From: Triplophysa rosa
Lineage: Eukaryota; Chordata; Actinopteri; Cypriniformes; Nemacheilidae
Length of the DNA stretch: 64,000 nt
Direction: 5' to 3'
Assembly (NCBI RefSeq): GCF_024868665.1
Contig: NC_079890.1
Span: 32,911,831 to 32,975,830, forward strand
Shown: positions 13,747 to 27,179 of the stretch, piece after piece
How positions within the stretch are numbered: position 1 is the stretch's first letter
Layout: the number at the start of each line of letters is the position of its first letter
Notes under the pieces: generated by a model
Seen by the model: only the letters and a program-made list of their open reading frames with translations
What the model was told of the DNA's origin: nothing
Databases searched by the model: none
Translations under genes and position numbers: made by a program

Positions 13747-14174
13747 GTCAGCTTCACATTCTCTATAGCCAATAACCCAAAACCAGTCAATAAATAAAAT
13801 ACTATATTTAAATAGTGTATTATACATATAAGTAATAATGATCAATTTTCCACTTCAAACCTAAACACCTATATTATATTAAAGGGGTCATATTGGATGG
13901 CTAAAACAGTATTACAGTGTGTTTACGTGATTTACGGTTAAAAAAACACATTTGTTTTCACATACCGTGCATTACTGTTGCTCCTCTGTGCCCCGCCTTT
14001 CTGAAACGCCTCGATTTCTAACAAAGCTCATCGTTGTGAAAAGCACTGTGTGCTCTGATTGGCTAGCTACCCAGTGCATTGAGATTGGCCGAATACCTCA
14101 AGCATGTGGCGGAAATGTAATGCCCCTTACCATATCCGGAACATCAGCCTTCACAGCATATTGACAGCTGATAA

Positions 14175-14287
14175 ATGTCACCTGTACCGTGTGAGTTCAA
14201 GCCCGAATATGATCCAGAAAATGCATTTGACCAAACAGATGAATCAACTTTGCCAGTACGACTTTGCCAGCAGAGCATAACAGATCG
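14175..14287 (+). CDS. Exon-like frame inside the TTAA transposon
   Basis: ATG at 14175 opens a frame encoding MSPVPCEFKPEYDPENAFDQ and about 18 further residues, ending at a donor-like GTAGGG at 14288. The acidic CEFKPEYDPE start resembles the first exon of proteins often predicted inside fish transposons, but I cannot name the family. No second exon was found downstream, so it may be a stranded first exon. Confidence 0.35.
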
Positions 14288-14532
14288 GTAGGGTTTTATT
14301 TAAAAAAAAAACTAGAAAAAAACAAAAAAATTAGGTTTAACAATTAGCTAACTATAGCTAACTTCTTGAGCTGCCTTTGAAGCTGTGTTTAGACGCAACG
14401 CGACAAAGTCAATAAAACACATTATAACGAGGCATTTGTTGCATCCAGCGGGGACATAGTTACTGAATATAATGACTTATATTGACTGATATTTCATTTA
14501 GCATCACGCTGCGGGGGAGAACAGCCAGAGGA

Positions 14533-14572
14533 TACGAGGCTGAATCCAGGTCCCGATGGATTCAGCCTCGTA
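14533..14572. repeat. Perfect 16-bp stem hairpin
   Basis: TACGAGGCTGAATCCA (14533-14548) and its exact reverse complement (14557-14572) surround an 8-nt loop. It lies in the centre of the 13.9-15.2 kb transposon. Confidence 0.9.
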
Positions 14573-15183
14573 AATATAAAACAATTTCTGCATTTGTGAT
14601 CGTAGGACCGACAAAAAGCTTGTGTTTGAATAGTCTGTTGCAAATTCTTTAATAATGAAAACGTACTTACAGGCTGTGAGTGAGAAGTGGCAGACTGTCC
14701 TTACAAAGTTGGATTTGCCCCACTTTTTAGAAACAGCCTTTGTTCACAACCAGTGAGCAAACCAGTTGGAGTTGTGCTGTTTTGGAACAGTGTTGTAAAT
14801 AAAACTTAACCACCAATTTCTAATTGTGTCCTCGTTTGGAAGACCCAACTAAGTAGTTTTTCATTTGTAATGAAACACACAGCATCTCCATGACATGGCG
14901 GCGGCGGCAACCACAACAACACTACAGCGGGAATTTACACACCTTCTTTCTTTGCGTATAAATTTTGGGCAGTGTTCTTCAATGCTTCTCACGAACTGAT
15001 GTAGAAATGTGGGGGCGTGTTTAAACGAGGCATTTTAGGCAGGTTTGGATGAGCCTCCGGTTTTAAATAAAACATCTCTTTTGGTTTGAGACTTAAATTT
15101 TTACAATTTTACGTGTCTAATATATGCATGAACAACTTACACCAAAGAAACAGGAAAACATGAAATCGCATCATATGACTCCT

Positions 15184-16600
15184 TTAACTTTTGCTAAAGA
15201 TTGAACATAATAAAATAAACAAGTGAAAATAATAAAGCACACTTGAACATTCAGGGAAAAGGCCCAATATACAAGGTACAGTAGAATTTGGCCAAAATGT
15301 TGTTCTCTTTGTTTACAGGACAAAATTATTTTATTTCACTTTACAATTTGTTGGATACACTACTGTGGTGTTATGTTTAGACTTTATTCGTTTCATTGAC
15401 TGATTGATTCGTGTTTTATAATGTTTTTTTATTTGTAGCCTGCTGTACATTTTGCTAAACGCCAATTACAGTCTGTTTAATAGCATGTTCCACTGAAAAC
15501 TTACCCCATTTACTGTGCCAACATGCCCCACTCTACTTTTAGTAGTTTCTTCGTGGTGACATTTCTTGCGGCAGAACGTCGAGCGAAAAAATCGTGCATT
15601 TGTTGGCGTTTTGTGAGTTTTAGTGCGCAAACTGCGCATGCGCTATAAGTCAAAAGAGTACATGCACAGTGGCACACCAGTTTTTGCTAGAATGGATACA
15701 TACCTCCACTGGGCATGCGCACTTCAATACCGCATTTGGTCACGCTGACAACAGTTAATTACTTATTTTTTTATTGTAAGGTTAGGTTTAGGCATTAGCT
15801 ATTTTTTATTTTATGGCGAGATTTTGCAGCACTTCCGGCCGTAGTATGCCCTCTAACGTCACACCCATGCACACATGTGCCAGTCTAGTCCGAGGAGCAC
15901 AATCTGTTGTTTTATAGCTTTCTCTCAGAGTTACTTTGTTAAATAAATATACTGCAAATATAGCCGAAATCACAGAACAGTGCCTGTTTTTAACTTACGT
16001 GTGTTGTTCTGATTCTGTCAGAAGACCTCGATAATTTTAGCAACTGCTAGAATTCAGTGACTCGTTCGTTGTCTGACAATATAGAAATACGTTAAAAAAC
16101 AGCTTTACTTGGAATTTGGCAGTATTAAATAACATATTTGAGTACAGCGAGTAACAAAGAAGCAATGCGCTAACAGTAGGCAGAACCTCCGGCCTGAAGA
16201 CCACGTTGATATGCTAATTAGCGCGCGACTTCAAGCCATTCTCTATTATGTAATGAGTGCATTATATTCAAGCGCGACTTCGTATGTACTTAATACAATT
16301 ATATTCACACGTAACACGGAATTTTCCAGGTAAGTTCTGAAGTGGTAAAATAAAGTCTCAAGATATAATGTTTGTTTATTGAGCCATATTCTTTCTTGGC
16401 CAGTAGTTCCTCATTTATTAATTTAAGTACGTTGTTGTCCATTTCCTTATTGTATGTACGCGTTTTGACAATAGGAATGTAAATATTTGTCATGCCAATA
16501 AAGCACACTCAAAATACAACTGACATTGAGAAAATTTTGACAACAAGGTTCACATAGCAAACTTACATCCGTGCTCATTTGTTTGCACAAGACACACTTA
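15184..16600. other. Non-coding region, no feature recognised
   Basis: AT-rich, with a GC-richer stretch at 15,540-15,700. I see no exon or repeat ends. Confidence 0.5.
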
Positions 16601-16799
16601 GGCCCGGTTTCACAAACAAGGTTTAAGGCTAGTCCCAGAAAATGAATGTTTGAGCTGTCTTAACTGAAAATAACTTGTCCTTAAATATGTCAGTGCCATT
16701 TTTTGTCTCAATATGCACACCAGTAATGTTTTTTACTAAGGCACTTTTATAAAAGCAATTTAAATATCCTAATTTAATCCCGGTCTGTGAAACTGGGCC
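16601..16799. mobile_element. MITE with GGCCCGGTTTCAC ends
   Basis: 199 bp with inverted ends GGCCCGGTTTCACAAAC / CTGTGAAACTGGGCC. The flanks TTA and ATA would suit a decayed 3-bp Harbinger-type duplication, which is my tentative class. The interior has CAGTGCCATTTTTTGTCTC and GCACACCAGTAATG blocks common in fish. Confidence 0.7.
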
Positions 16800-16820
16800 A
16801 TAGTGTCTGCCCCCTTTCAT

Positions 16821-17087
16821 TCATAATCCAGTTGTTTCTGGTGTCATATCTATGATATCATGTCCCTTATAAATCCTCAAACTCATGTCCAGCATGCCTG
16901 AGGCCTCTAAAAACAAAGTGATAGTGTCTGTCCCATTGTCTGCAATCAGCTCTATTAAAACAAAAGAAGCACCTGTCAGATTAGTTCCCTGATGACCCAT
17001 CAACAGGGACGAGTATCCCCCCACTCCCCTTGCCCGCACTGGCCAGCCATGCGCCGGACACAAGGCACTCCTTGTTAACCCAACCAT
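16821..17087 (-). other. Unassigned open frame, possibly an exon remnant
   Basis: An 88-codon minus-strand frame next to the 16.6-kb MITE. Its last 45 codons (from LIADNGTDTITLFLEASGML) follow a convincing TTTGTTTTAATAG acceptor at about 16955 and end at a stop at 16821. I do not recognise the protein, and there is no further support. Confidence 0.2.
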
Positions 17088-18587
17088 CCAGTTCTCCGTT
17101 TCCAGAAGGCACCAGGGGACTGAGTTCAGTATGGCACACCCCAGGGTTATACTGATGGGTTAGTTCAGTATGGGCGACTTTGGCTTCATATCAACAGCTC
17201 CCTCTGGGGCACGGACACATTGGGGTGTGCAGAACACATGCATGTGTCCTCCCCTCTATAACAAGCAATAAAGGAAGCATTATGAGAGCTCAGTTACTGT
17301 ACAAGTGGCCAATCTGTCCACGGTCATGGTCTTGTGTCGATGCATTGTGCCCAGGCCCAGAGGCATCGCATGCAGGTGCAGGTGTCATTTTCTCAGTCCG
17401 CTGCCAAAAAGGTCAGCGTGGACCACAGCACATATGGCACATGATTTGGCACGAGGCTTCCCAAACGAAGTTATGTCACACACTTGTTGCACATCTGTCT
17501 TTGTCTCTTAATACTCCATATTTTCAAAATGCTTCAGTTTCAAAGGCTTCCTTTTGTTGCATTTGTTCACTTCTCTGGAAGACAGTGATGTGTTAATCAA
17601 TAGAACCATAAAACCCAAAGGATCTGTGCAAACACGCGTTTCCCTTCCAGTAAAATAACTTTCTAGGTAAACGCATGCCCCAGACGGACACACAGACGAC
17701 AGATCTTCTAAATTGGTGACTGTAAAAGTTTAGATGAAAACCCCCAGATGTAACTCAAGCTCAGGGTGTGTGAAGAATGTAAATAGATCATCAGAAATGA
17801 TCTTGTTCGCTTGAGTAAAAGCGAAACCCTGCCCATTCAGGACTGGGTTTTCAATAGGCAGTAGCCATACCTTGCATTGTTAATGCCTCTTTCATCCTCT
17901 GCAGTGGTGCTTCAGCATTGCATTCTAATCTCACTGAGATCTGCTCGCTGGTGACGATTTTGTCAGAGGACGTGAACTACTTTACATTGTGGTACCAGTT
18001 CTACAGTCAAACAGGCTTTTGACATGAGGAAATGGAGTAAATAAACTGACACTGACCTACTTGTAAATGCCACATAATGTTTCAAATGCAGATGTGCTGC
18101 AATACTTCAAAAACATGTGCATCACCTGGAAAACAGAAGCAGTATTAAGTGTGGACATGGTTTGCAGCTCGGTGGCTATTTCAATCAAAGTTCCACAGTC
18201 TGTCAGCTGATGAACTGAACTCAGAGGTCAGCATGCTCCGCAGCAGACTCAGGTGCATGCCCTGCGTTGCGTTTTGCCGCCCACGCCGTGGTCACAGGTT
18301 AGAGGGTGCAGTCAGCCCGGAGCCGCCTCAGCAGAATGCCTATTTGTTTTGGAATGTACATAGAGATCAATTACCATGTGATATCTTTGATCAACCCGCT
18401 CTGTTATTTGGGAAAAGGTGCATGCCTGCTATATTTTTGAGAGCAAAAGAAGTTACCTGGATTGATTATCGACTGAGAAGAAATTAAAAGCGCTTTTAGG
18501 GACATTACAAAATGTTTTAAATTTCAAAAAGGGGGTGTAAGCAAACAGTGTGCTCAGGGCCATAGCTAGGGTTGAAAGGAACAGTTA
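17088..18587. other. Non-coding region
   Basis: The longest frame (138 codons at 17,180-17,596) has no recognisable domain and lies opposite the unassigned minus-strand frame. It is treated as chance. Confidence 0.45.
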
Positions 18588-19177
18588 GGGCCTGATCAGA
18601 CAGAACGCGCCTTTTGCTGCGAGACGCGCCTCTTTTGAATTGTTTTCAGTTGGCAGGGAGCGTTTTGCGCGCTGCTTATGCGCGCCGGGCGCCTCGCGTT
18701 TCTGCCGCCTGCAGCGCCTCGCGTTTTAGGCGGAGCGCTCTGAGCGCCCGAAGTTGAAAAAAACTCAACTCTGAGCAGAAAAGCGCTTCACGTCATGTGT
18801 GCTTTTTCCATTGTCCAATCGAATGAGTGGAGAGGCGGGCCTTCCGATACGGTGACGGAACTTAACAGTTGATTGAAACGTCCGGAGACTGCAATGATGA
18901 AGGAGAAACTTGTGCTGGCTGACACGGGTTAACCGAGAAAGGTCCGAGCAAACGCCCTCTGCTTGTACCTTTTTAAAGTTTCTGATAATATGACAGTTAA
19001 CAGCAACTAGAGCGATCGAGCTATAATCCTTGACTGACAGGACAGCTGTTTTGATGGTTACCTAGCAACATAAAAAAACCGCTGCGCGCTTCTCTTTTCA
19101 AAGAGTCAATCAAAAGAGCAGCGCAGCGCGCCTAGCGTTTTCGAACATGAAAAGCGCGTTCTGTGTTATCGTACCCT
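18588..19177. mobile_element. GC-rich non-autonomous DNA transposon
   Basis: About 590 bp with inverted ends AGGGCCTGATCAGACAGAAC / CAGAACGCGC-type right end (minus strand AGGGTACGATAACACAGAAC). Both arms are rich in GCGC/CGCC. No target duplication is clear and no coding frame is seen. Confidence 0.68.
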
Positions 19178-19375
19178 TATAGGGGTTTAGAAGTCCACAT
19201 GGGTCCACAATAATTTCTGAATGGTTCAGAAGTTCAGTTAAAAAAAATTGTATCACATCACATTTCTCAAAATATCTTCTTTTGTGTTTCACAAAAGCCA
19301 GAGTCATACAGGTTTTAAACAACATGAGCATGTATAAATCATCACAGAACTATAATTTTGGGGTAAACTATCCCT
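19178..19375. mobile_element. TTAA palindromic MITE, copy 2 (right half)
   Basis: The right arm is clear (ATATCTTCTTTTGTGTT, CATACAGGTTTTAAAC, AACTATCCCT then TTAA at 19376). The left arm is too diverged to place. Confidence 0.65.
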
Positions 19376-22300
19376 TTAAGGGACACTGTATGTACAGTCA
19401 TGGGAACCTGAAGGTTAACATTTAAAAGACAATGAGCAAAATCTGATAAACAGGTAAAAATGCAAATGAAAAAGAGAAATATGTTTACAATACCTGTCTG
19501 AAAGTAACCCAGATTTAAAACAAAGTTTATTTACATATGCAATTCATGTTATTGCTCAAAACACTTACTGTCAACAAATGCAGTCAGTTCTTTTGTAAAT
19601 GAGCGCCACCCATTGGCAAATGAAAGCATGGGCCAAACAACTTCCCAAAGACACATTTACAAGGACACTGTTGCTGTTGAGCTTTCTCCCAGACAACTCA
19701 CAACATCAGCACAGAAAGCTCTTTTCTCTCAGACAAACATTTAAAGAAACGATGGTCTCATCAGAGATTAAATAAAGGCAACAGCAAACTAGACAAATGT
19801 GCTTTCACCAGAGAGAGAGTTACTGAACGCGTAAATCCGCCATGCTCTTTTTGATAGACTTTCAATTCAGAGACCAATCGTGTAACGACAAAAGCAACAA
19901 ACAACCTATGCACTCCCGCCGCCACCTCGTGAAAAAACACAAGATCTTCTGATGGGCTTTGAGAAGATGGACGAAAAAGAATGCCATCTTGTGTTGCTCT
20001 CACAATCAAATTACTCTAATGCAAGTGGACAGGCAACCTCCATGCTATAGTCAGTGCGGACAATGCACTGTAATTACTTATTCACAAAATGCAAGCATCT
20101 AAAATGTAGGTGCAGAAGAACTATAGGCATGGAAAACCGAAAACAGGGTGACACAAGCGTGAAAGTAAGCGATCTACCCTCAACCCCCAATAACAAACCG
20201 GGCCCAGTGTGCGCAGTGAATAGCTAAAAGTTCACCATGATACACAGTTCAGATAAATAAACTGATTCGATTCCTTTTACATCTAAAAGGTCAGCACGAA
20301 GAATTCAAAGAGGCCCAGAAGTTTACCATGGTCTGTGTAATGCGGCTGGTTAGACATTGTACGCTTTTAAAAGAAGTGCTTTCCTTTCATCAGCTAAAGA
20401 AGGCCGAAGGAAGTGAAAGGATAAGTTATAGCCTGTTAAATAGGCATGTGTACATGCATATAAAAGAATAGAAAGAAATCTAATGTTTACCCAGACTGAT
20501 TCTGTCAGATAAGTATTTTAATACAAGCACATGCTAAAAAAACAAGGGTGTAAAAGATAAACTGACATTGTGCATAAGTGGTGTATTGTGTGACAATTTT
20601 CCTCAAATAAAAGGTAAAATAATGAACCAAAATGGCTTTCTCTGAATATGAACTGTATGCATACAACTGGATGACAATTTTTGTCAATTTTGTCAAATGA
20701 GATTAAAATCTATAAACCTGTTAACACAATATAGTTGTTTATAGATCATTGACCCTTCATTAGTTGTTTTATTATAATTACAAAGTGCCATTAGATTGGG
20801 TTATTATTAGTTTCAGTAAGATGAAATATACAGTATAGAAAAGGACAACATAGGTAATATGTCTTTTTTCTGAAACAAGATCTTAAGATCAAGTCTGTTA
20901 TAGAGTGGTGTAGAGATGACGCATTCTTGTATGCGAAAGCGAGCTAGCATTTTAGCACTTCTGGTTCCATCACCCCAAAGTCTATATTGATATTTTGTAT
21001 GGGTTTTTGGTTAAATGCCTGAAACCACGTGTGGTTTTTAAAGCCTCATCTTGTCTTAAAAATGATTGCTAACAAGTTGCTAAAAGCGACTATATCCTTC
21101 GGCGGGGAAATCAAACTCCATCACGCATAAAAAAATCTCACAAATAATGCAACATGGCACAGATCTCTAAAATTGTTGATGGAGGTTCATTCAATGAGCA
21201 ATTAGCTACCAGAGAACACGTTTTTAATAAAGTTTGAAAAAGTTGTTTGAGGCTTGGTAGTGGTGACGATGATCGAGCAACTGGCTGTTTATAAGTTAAA
21301 TAGTTATCCTAAGTTAGTATCAAGTTATCCTGAAAAGATTGTCTCTCTTTGTTAATGTAAAATGGAGCACACTGCATTATAATATCAATGGTGCTAATTC
21401 TATAATAACCAATGCTTTTACAGAAGCAGTGAGCAGAACAAAAGATTGCTTTTGTCAATAAAGAACAGATTTTAAGACGTGTTACTGTCAAAGAATGAAA
21501 GCTGAAGAGGGTCTATATTTTCTTAACAGATGGGTGTTCTGCTATGCTAAGCTGTGAGGGTGTAGCCCTTGTGGTGTATATGTTCAGAGATGCAAATGGA
21601 GGCCGCTGGCAGATGTGGCTTAAAATAGCGTCATACTGGGAGCTAAACTGGTGGAACCCATGGGGCTCAGGCCCAGCCAGGACTCATGGGGAGGGAGCGA
21701 CCCACGTGTAAATAAATGGATCTCTCTCTTTGGGTTATAGAGTCGGTTCTATGACATTAAGGCCTCTCGCGCTCGGAGACAGAGAGCTCGGTGAAGGGGA
21801 AGGGAATGGTGAAAATGTGCGTTTAGCACTGATGTATGAAGAGTTTCAGGGTGGTATTGTGATGGGGGGTGTTCCCTCGAAAAGTAAAAGAGAGAGAGGG
21901 CGGTTGTGTTTAACTGAGTGGAATCTTGACAAGATTACAGGGTGAATGATGCTGTATTGTAAAATTGTTTTTTTTTTGGTTAGTTGATAAATCAACATTC
22001 AGATCTTTTCTATTTCTGTTATGCGTTTCAAATGAGCTTTACAGCACAGAAAGTTTATGCAAAAATACAATAAAAATTAAAACATAAATGAGAGTAATTA
22101 TAGACAGAACTATGCATTTTTAATCACCAGCAAAAGCGTTATCCTGAAGCCCAAAAACTGCAGCAGGAAGTGGTAAAAGTTAAATAAACATTTCTGTCGT
22201 CTCGCGGTGCTCCAAGGGAGGCCTCTCAGATGCAGCTCAAATGGTCCGGAAGATTCTCTTTTTTCACCTTCTGGATGGAATTCCCATTCACAAAAAGATG

Positions 22301-24634
22301 AAATGTTGTAAAACACATGCAGATCGTCTCATATTTCAGAGCCTGATGAAGCATTTCACTAACTCAGGAACAGACCTGTGACAGGACGGGAAAGACATCA
22401 ATAAACAACAGAGAACAAAAAATACTATTCTATCGTGACAAATTTGGGGAATTTGGCGAACATATTGGATTTGTTTAAATTCCTTCCCCCGTAATTCCAA
22501 AAAATCTATTTTCCCAAAATCAGGAGATTATTAGTAAGAAATTCAATTATCATTTTATATATCATTTATAGCCATTTTGTGATCGCTAAACAACATATAA
22601 ACATGACATCACAGGAATTTGTGTAAAATGTCTCTTTCATGTCTTTCATGTCCTGGGGACCCAAGAAACGAAGGATCCAGCTGTGGAAACATCCCCTTCA
22701 CAATCTGTGAATCATCTCACGTGGACACTTGCAAACATTAGTATCTGATAGATAACACACTCCAGCTCCCAGACACTTTGGAGTCCATTACACATTGACC
22801 ATTACGTCATCTGAACAAGATGAGAAATACAAGATCCCAAAAGCACCTCTTTGGGCTTTGTGGTGTTTTGTTAGACTGCGTCTGGCCAGAACAGCTGCGC
22901 CCGGGGTTGAAATTACCAAGAGCGCCTGTTGTCTAGGTCACTTTGATAAAGATCACCTGCAGAAATGCAAGGTGAGACATGACCCCTTCCGAGCACATAA
23001 GCAAACCGAAAGGATAAACTAAACAAACAGTGACATATCTCAGAAAAGCAGGCGACATACTGTTTACCCCTGAACCGCTTTTAAGACTGGGCCTACATCT
23101 GCTCATGGTTTCTGGAGTAGGTCAGAGATGCTGTAAAAGTAACAGACCCCTTTGAGAAGCCTACAGCTTTACGTCCTATAAAAGAGGCCTCACCTCCATT
23201 CATAAACTCATTCCTTTCACATTAGCATTGTCTGGATGGGTCATGTGTTCCCGGTGTCTGAACACTAAAGCTGTGGAAGGCTGGTGAACCAGCGGACTTT
23301 GCTACAGGCAACTCCCATCTATGGTGGTCCCATTAGGGGCCATTAGTTTTACTGACATTTTTTAAGACATTGGCATCCGAGTTGACCCGTAGCTTAACTC
23401 CAGGCTGGACATTCACGATCACTGGCCTTTCCTATAAAAATGGCCGGAGACGCTAACGCCCCCCAATATCATCAAAGCTCTGGGGGGCTGGCTTTTTGGA
23501 CACCGCTCGGGATTGGTATCTCTGGAATCTCTTTAAAGTTTGTTTAGTACTGTGAGAGGTGACAAAGACATCAAGACATTGTTTGAGGAAGTCAGGGTGA
23601 ACGGAAAACAGAAGTGAAAAGGATTACCATGGATCGTTGGTCTCGTGATGGTCAAGTATCCTCTGACATCTTCCATGGGTGTTCTTTAACTCCACAAGCT
23701 GACACTTCTTTTTACTAGTATGCACTACAGTTTCATGGACTATAGTGCATCATGCATTGCAACTAATGCATTAACCATCCATTACCAAACTTACATATAC
23801 CTATATCTGTACTATGCACTATGGTTGATCCATTATACATACACGTTCATGTGTACACCTGCATATTTAACGTGTATTTTCAACTTCTAATGTGTGTATC
23901 TTGCATATTGTGTATATACTGTCCATATGTGTATAATGTATATTGTCTTTTTTGTACAGTCTGTCTATTTGTACTTTGCAAGTCTGTAAAGTCATACAGT
24001 TGTTTGTCATACAGTTGTCTGTCCAACTGCATTCTACTTTGTATGGAGTACGCACCCAAGACTTTCACTCACCACACGTGGTGATATGACAATAAAAGTG
24101 AGTTGAGTTGAGTTAATTGATGAAGGCTGAGAGGGCAGTTAAGTTAGTCCACAGTATTACAAAACAGAGTTTCTTGACTTCCCTAGTTTAACGGCTGATA
24201 CCACAATAAATGCATAAAATTATAAGAGCAAAATCCTATTGTCAGGTCCGCTGAAACGAGAGAAGTCAGTGTGAAGTGTAAAGACTGTAATGCAATGTAA
24301 TTGCCTATATTTACATGGTGCAAATCTTCTTATCCTTAATCATGGTGTTGGTGTTTGTCCCCACTACAAATCTAAAAGCACCTCTGGTCAGTACCATTTC
24401 TATGGAGCAATTTGTTTGCGTGTTAAATTCAGGGGTCTAGTAATCCTACCTGCAGGGCAGGAAAAGGATAAAAAGCATTTTAACATTCAACATGTTGTCA
24501 CATTCTGAGAAAACAGAGGACACTATTGACATTTCGAATAATCATTTATAACAAACGCATTAGGAGCTAAATAGAAGAGCATACACTATACGCTTTGATT
24601 GACTGAACCGATGTAATTATTATCCTACTATTAA
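19376..24634. other. Non-coding region, no gene found
   Basis: Mostly AT-rich. Two GC-richer, repeat-free blocks (21,600-21,910 and 23,160-23,530) could be regulatory. The LINE-like 3' end is listed separately. Confidence 0.5.
23730..24115 (+). repeat. Probable LINE 3' end
   Basis: Pyrimidine-rich TGTATAT/TGCATAT sequence ends in TATGACAATAAAAGTGAG and three copies of the 5-bp tail GAGTT, typical of fish LINE 3' ends. No reverse transcriptase frame is present. Confidence 0.5.
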
Positions 24635-24952
24635 AGTGATAGTTTACCCCAAAATGAAAATTCTTTCATCAGTTATTCACTCTCTTGTCATTTCAAACCT
24701 GTATGACTTTCTTACTTCTGCAGAACATAGAAGATATTTTGAAGAATATTGGTAAGAGAACAATGGCGGTACCCATTCACTTGTACGGACATAAAACCAA
24801 TGCGAGTCAATACGTACTGCCGTTGTACAGTTACCAAACTTCTTCAAATATCTTCTTCTGGGTTCTGCAGAAGAAAGAAAGTCATACAGGTTTGAAATGA
24901 CAAGAGGGTGAGTAAATGATGACAGAATTTTTATTTTTTGTGAACTATCCCT
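24635..24952. mobile_element. TTAA palindromic MITE, copy 3 (full length)
   Basis: 318 bp between TTAA sites, both arms intact. The centre holds a secondary inverted pair around GGCGGTACCCATTC. Confidence 0.88.
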
Positions 24953-26514
24953 TTAACGCTCAGGGTCACTCCACTATGGCCCTTTACATTCCTGCCTATT
25001 AAATCGCAACCGCTAGATATAAAACAATATGGAATTCAGTGAATTCAGTTCATACCATTGTGATGATAGATCGTATTACTTTCTCCATGCACCACTGGCA
25101 AGATAAATACTAAGGCCAAGAATGGCGTAAAGGTCATAACTAACTCCATGAGACCGTCCACAGAGTGTTTCTGAATGCAAGACCTTCACTAGATCTATGA
25201 AATCGAAATCTAACAATGGAAATGTTCAACAATTCGTCCTGAATCGTCCAGTAGGAGATGCAAATGAAGTCGAGTTGTACTGTAGCGATATAGGATTTAA
25301 CACTATCCTGCAGGGCATCAGGTTTAAAGATATTCCTTTACAATGACACTGAAACAGGTTTAGTTATCTCATTATATAAGTTACGGTTTGGTCTGGACAA
25401 GCTGAGACCGAGGTTAGGCATTTCAAAGGACGAGCCCTTGACTTTGAAAGCCAATAAAACAATAAAAACACAAAAGGCTGTCACTAAAAACCTGAAGGAG
25501 GGGAAGTGGTGACACCCACCAGTGTCACAATGCAGGATGCACTTGCACTGATCGCTTGGAGCTGTATTGAACAACCGAGGGCCAGTTTCATAATATAAGT
25601 CACAGGACAACAAAAAAAGGGTCCTACAAAGCCACCATTCTTAACCCAAATGAGGTATAAATGCTCTCAAAAGCCATTTGAAGAAGAAGAACATCCCAAG
25701 GAAAAAAGAAGAGCATTCTTGTCTTGACATCCCCTCGTAAATACGTTGATTCTCTTTGTGTGAGTTATAGCGCCGTACTCCTCAGTCATTTAAAACAGAC
25801 TCTTGCTTCACGGGATATGAACAATTGCCAATATCTATCAACACGAAATGAGAGCGTTTTAATGCATTAACCCATAGATGCATGAAAAGGAAAAGGAAGC
25901 AGAAGAATTTAGAGTGGAAGTTGAGCTGCGTAGTGCTAAAGGTCTCACACCTTCCAGCGTCCATTGGAGCATGGACGGCACGGCAATCAATCAGTGCGAG
26001 AGGTCAAAGCCCATGTAAAGAAGCACATTCCACCGAACACTCTCCCATGGCTAAGCTCACAATTCATTTACACTGTTAACTATAACCATTCACTGTATCA
26101 GTGCATTGCAAATGGCCCCTCACAAACTACATATTTGCAGGCAACGGCCTTATCAAGCAGACCTTCACTTCACGACCTTTTCACTCTGATGGCAGAAAGG
26201 TAAGTGCTCGTTCATAATAGATTACACCGGTCATTTTTGATAATGTGAACATGAACAGAATGTTAAGACTGACAACCTCTATATTATGATTTAATATATC
26301 CATATTATTGTACTTAATGCTTTGTACATCTGCTTGAAAAGAAAGTGTGACTACCTGTAAAGGACGTATTAAAATAAACACGATATTATCACTGACTGTA
26401 TTTATTTAATAACAAACCTAAAACTAATTATAAGATGTGATAGAACAACACTTTTGTGTATGAATTTATGACAACCTCAGTTACTGTATCCGGCCACTGC
26501 AGTGACCTCTATAG
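24953..26514. other. Non-coding region, no feature recognised
   Basis: No exon-like frame and no clear repeat ends between two MITE copies. Confidence 0.5.
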
Positions 26515-26765
26515 GTGAAACCTGTGTGACTTTCTTTCTTCTTTAGAACACAGAAGAAGATATTTTGAAGAAAACTGGTAACTGAACAATGGTGGTACCC
26601 ATTCCCTTCTATTGTATGGACACACAAAAGCAATTCAGGTGAATGGGTACCGCCGTTGTTCAGTTTCCAACATTTTTCTAAATATCTTCTTTTGTGTTCA
26701 TAGTTAGACAGGTTTGAAATGACTAGAGGATACGTCAAATTTTAATTTTTCGGTGAACTATCACT
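26515..26765. mobile_element. TTAA palindromic MITE, copy 4
   Basis: Both arms are present but the left end is truncated. The centre carries GGTGGTACCCATTC and its inverted partner GAATGGGTACCGCC. Confidence 0.75.
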
Positions 26766-27179
26766 TTAAAGATTGCAACATCTTTGGGATGTTAATAAAA
26801 AATAACATTTTCACCAAAAAAAGCTTTATTTAATTGTTGCACGTGCTACAGTTCATTTATCTACGTATTTGGTGTTTCATATCATTGGTTTTATAATGAA
26901 ACCTAATGCTTGAATACAATAGAATATAGACATCAGGGAAAAAAGCACATATTCGTAAGTACAACGCTTATTTAATCCAAATCTTCTGTTTTAATTTTAG
27001 TTTTGGCCTTCCTTGCTAATATTCTGTCTCCCACAACAAAACATATTCCATGCCATATAATCCTGCGACACATCAGTAAAATGACCAGTACGACCATAAG
27101 AACACCAGAAAACATTCTGGAACAGTACGGTGCCAGTTAACTTAGCTTTAAAATGCCAATTTCTCTTTTCCCCCGCAGT

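Larger units (their letters stand above)
13883..15183. mobile_element. TTAA-bounded DNA transposon, long form (1.3 kb)
   Basis: Begins AGGGGTCATATTGG and ends CATCATATGACTCCT between two TTAA tetranucleotides (13879-13882, 15184-15187). The terminal 14 bp are inverted repeats. Its two outer parts match the 583-bp element at 51054-51636 in reverse orientation, so this copy holds extra central DNA. TTAA targets and AGGG ends fit the piggyBac/Kolobok group; the exact family is not determined. It carries one short exon-like frame and a perfect hairpin, listed separately. Confidence 0.82.

Noticed and set aside
14880..14930. ATGGCGGCGGCGGCAACC as a host gene start
   Set aside because: It lies inside the 13.9-15.2 kb transposon and the frame closes without a donor or a recognisable protein.
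17180..17596. 138-codon plus-strand frame
   Set aside because: No domain and no splice partners; low-complexity Cys/His/Ser content suggests chance.
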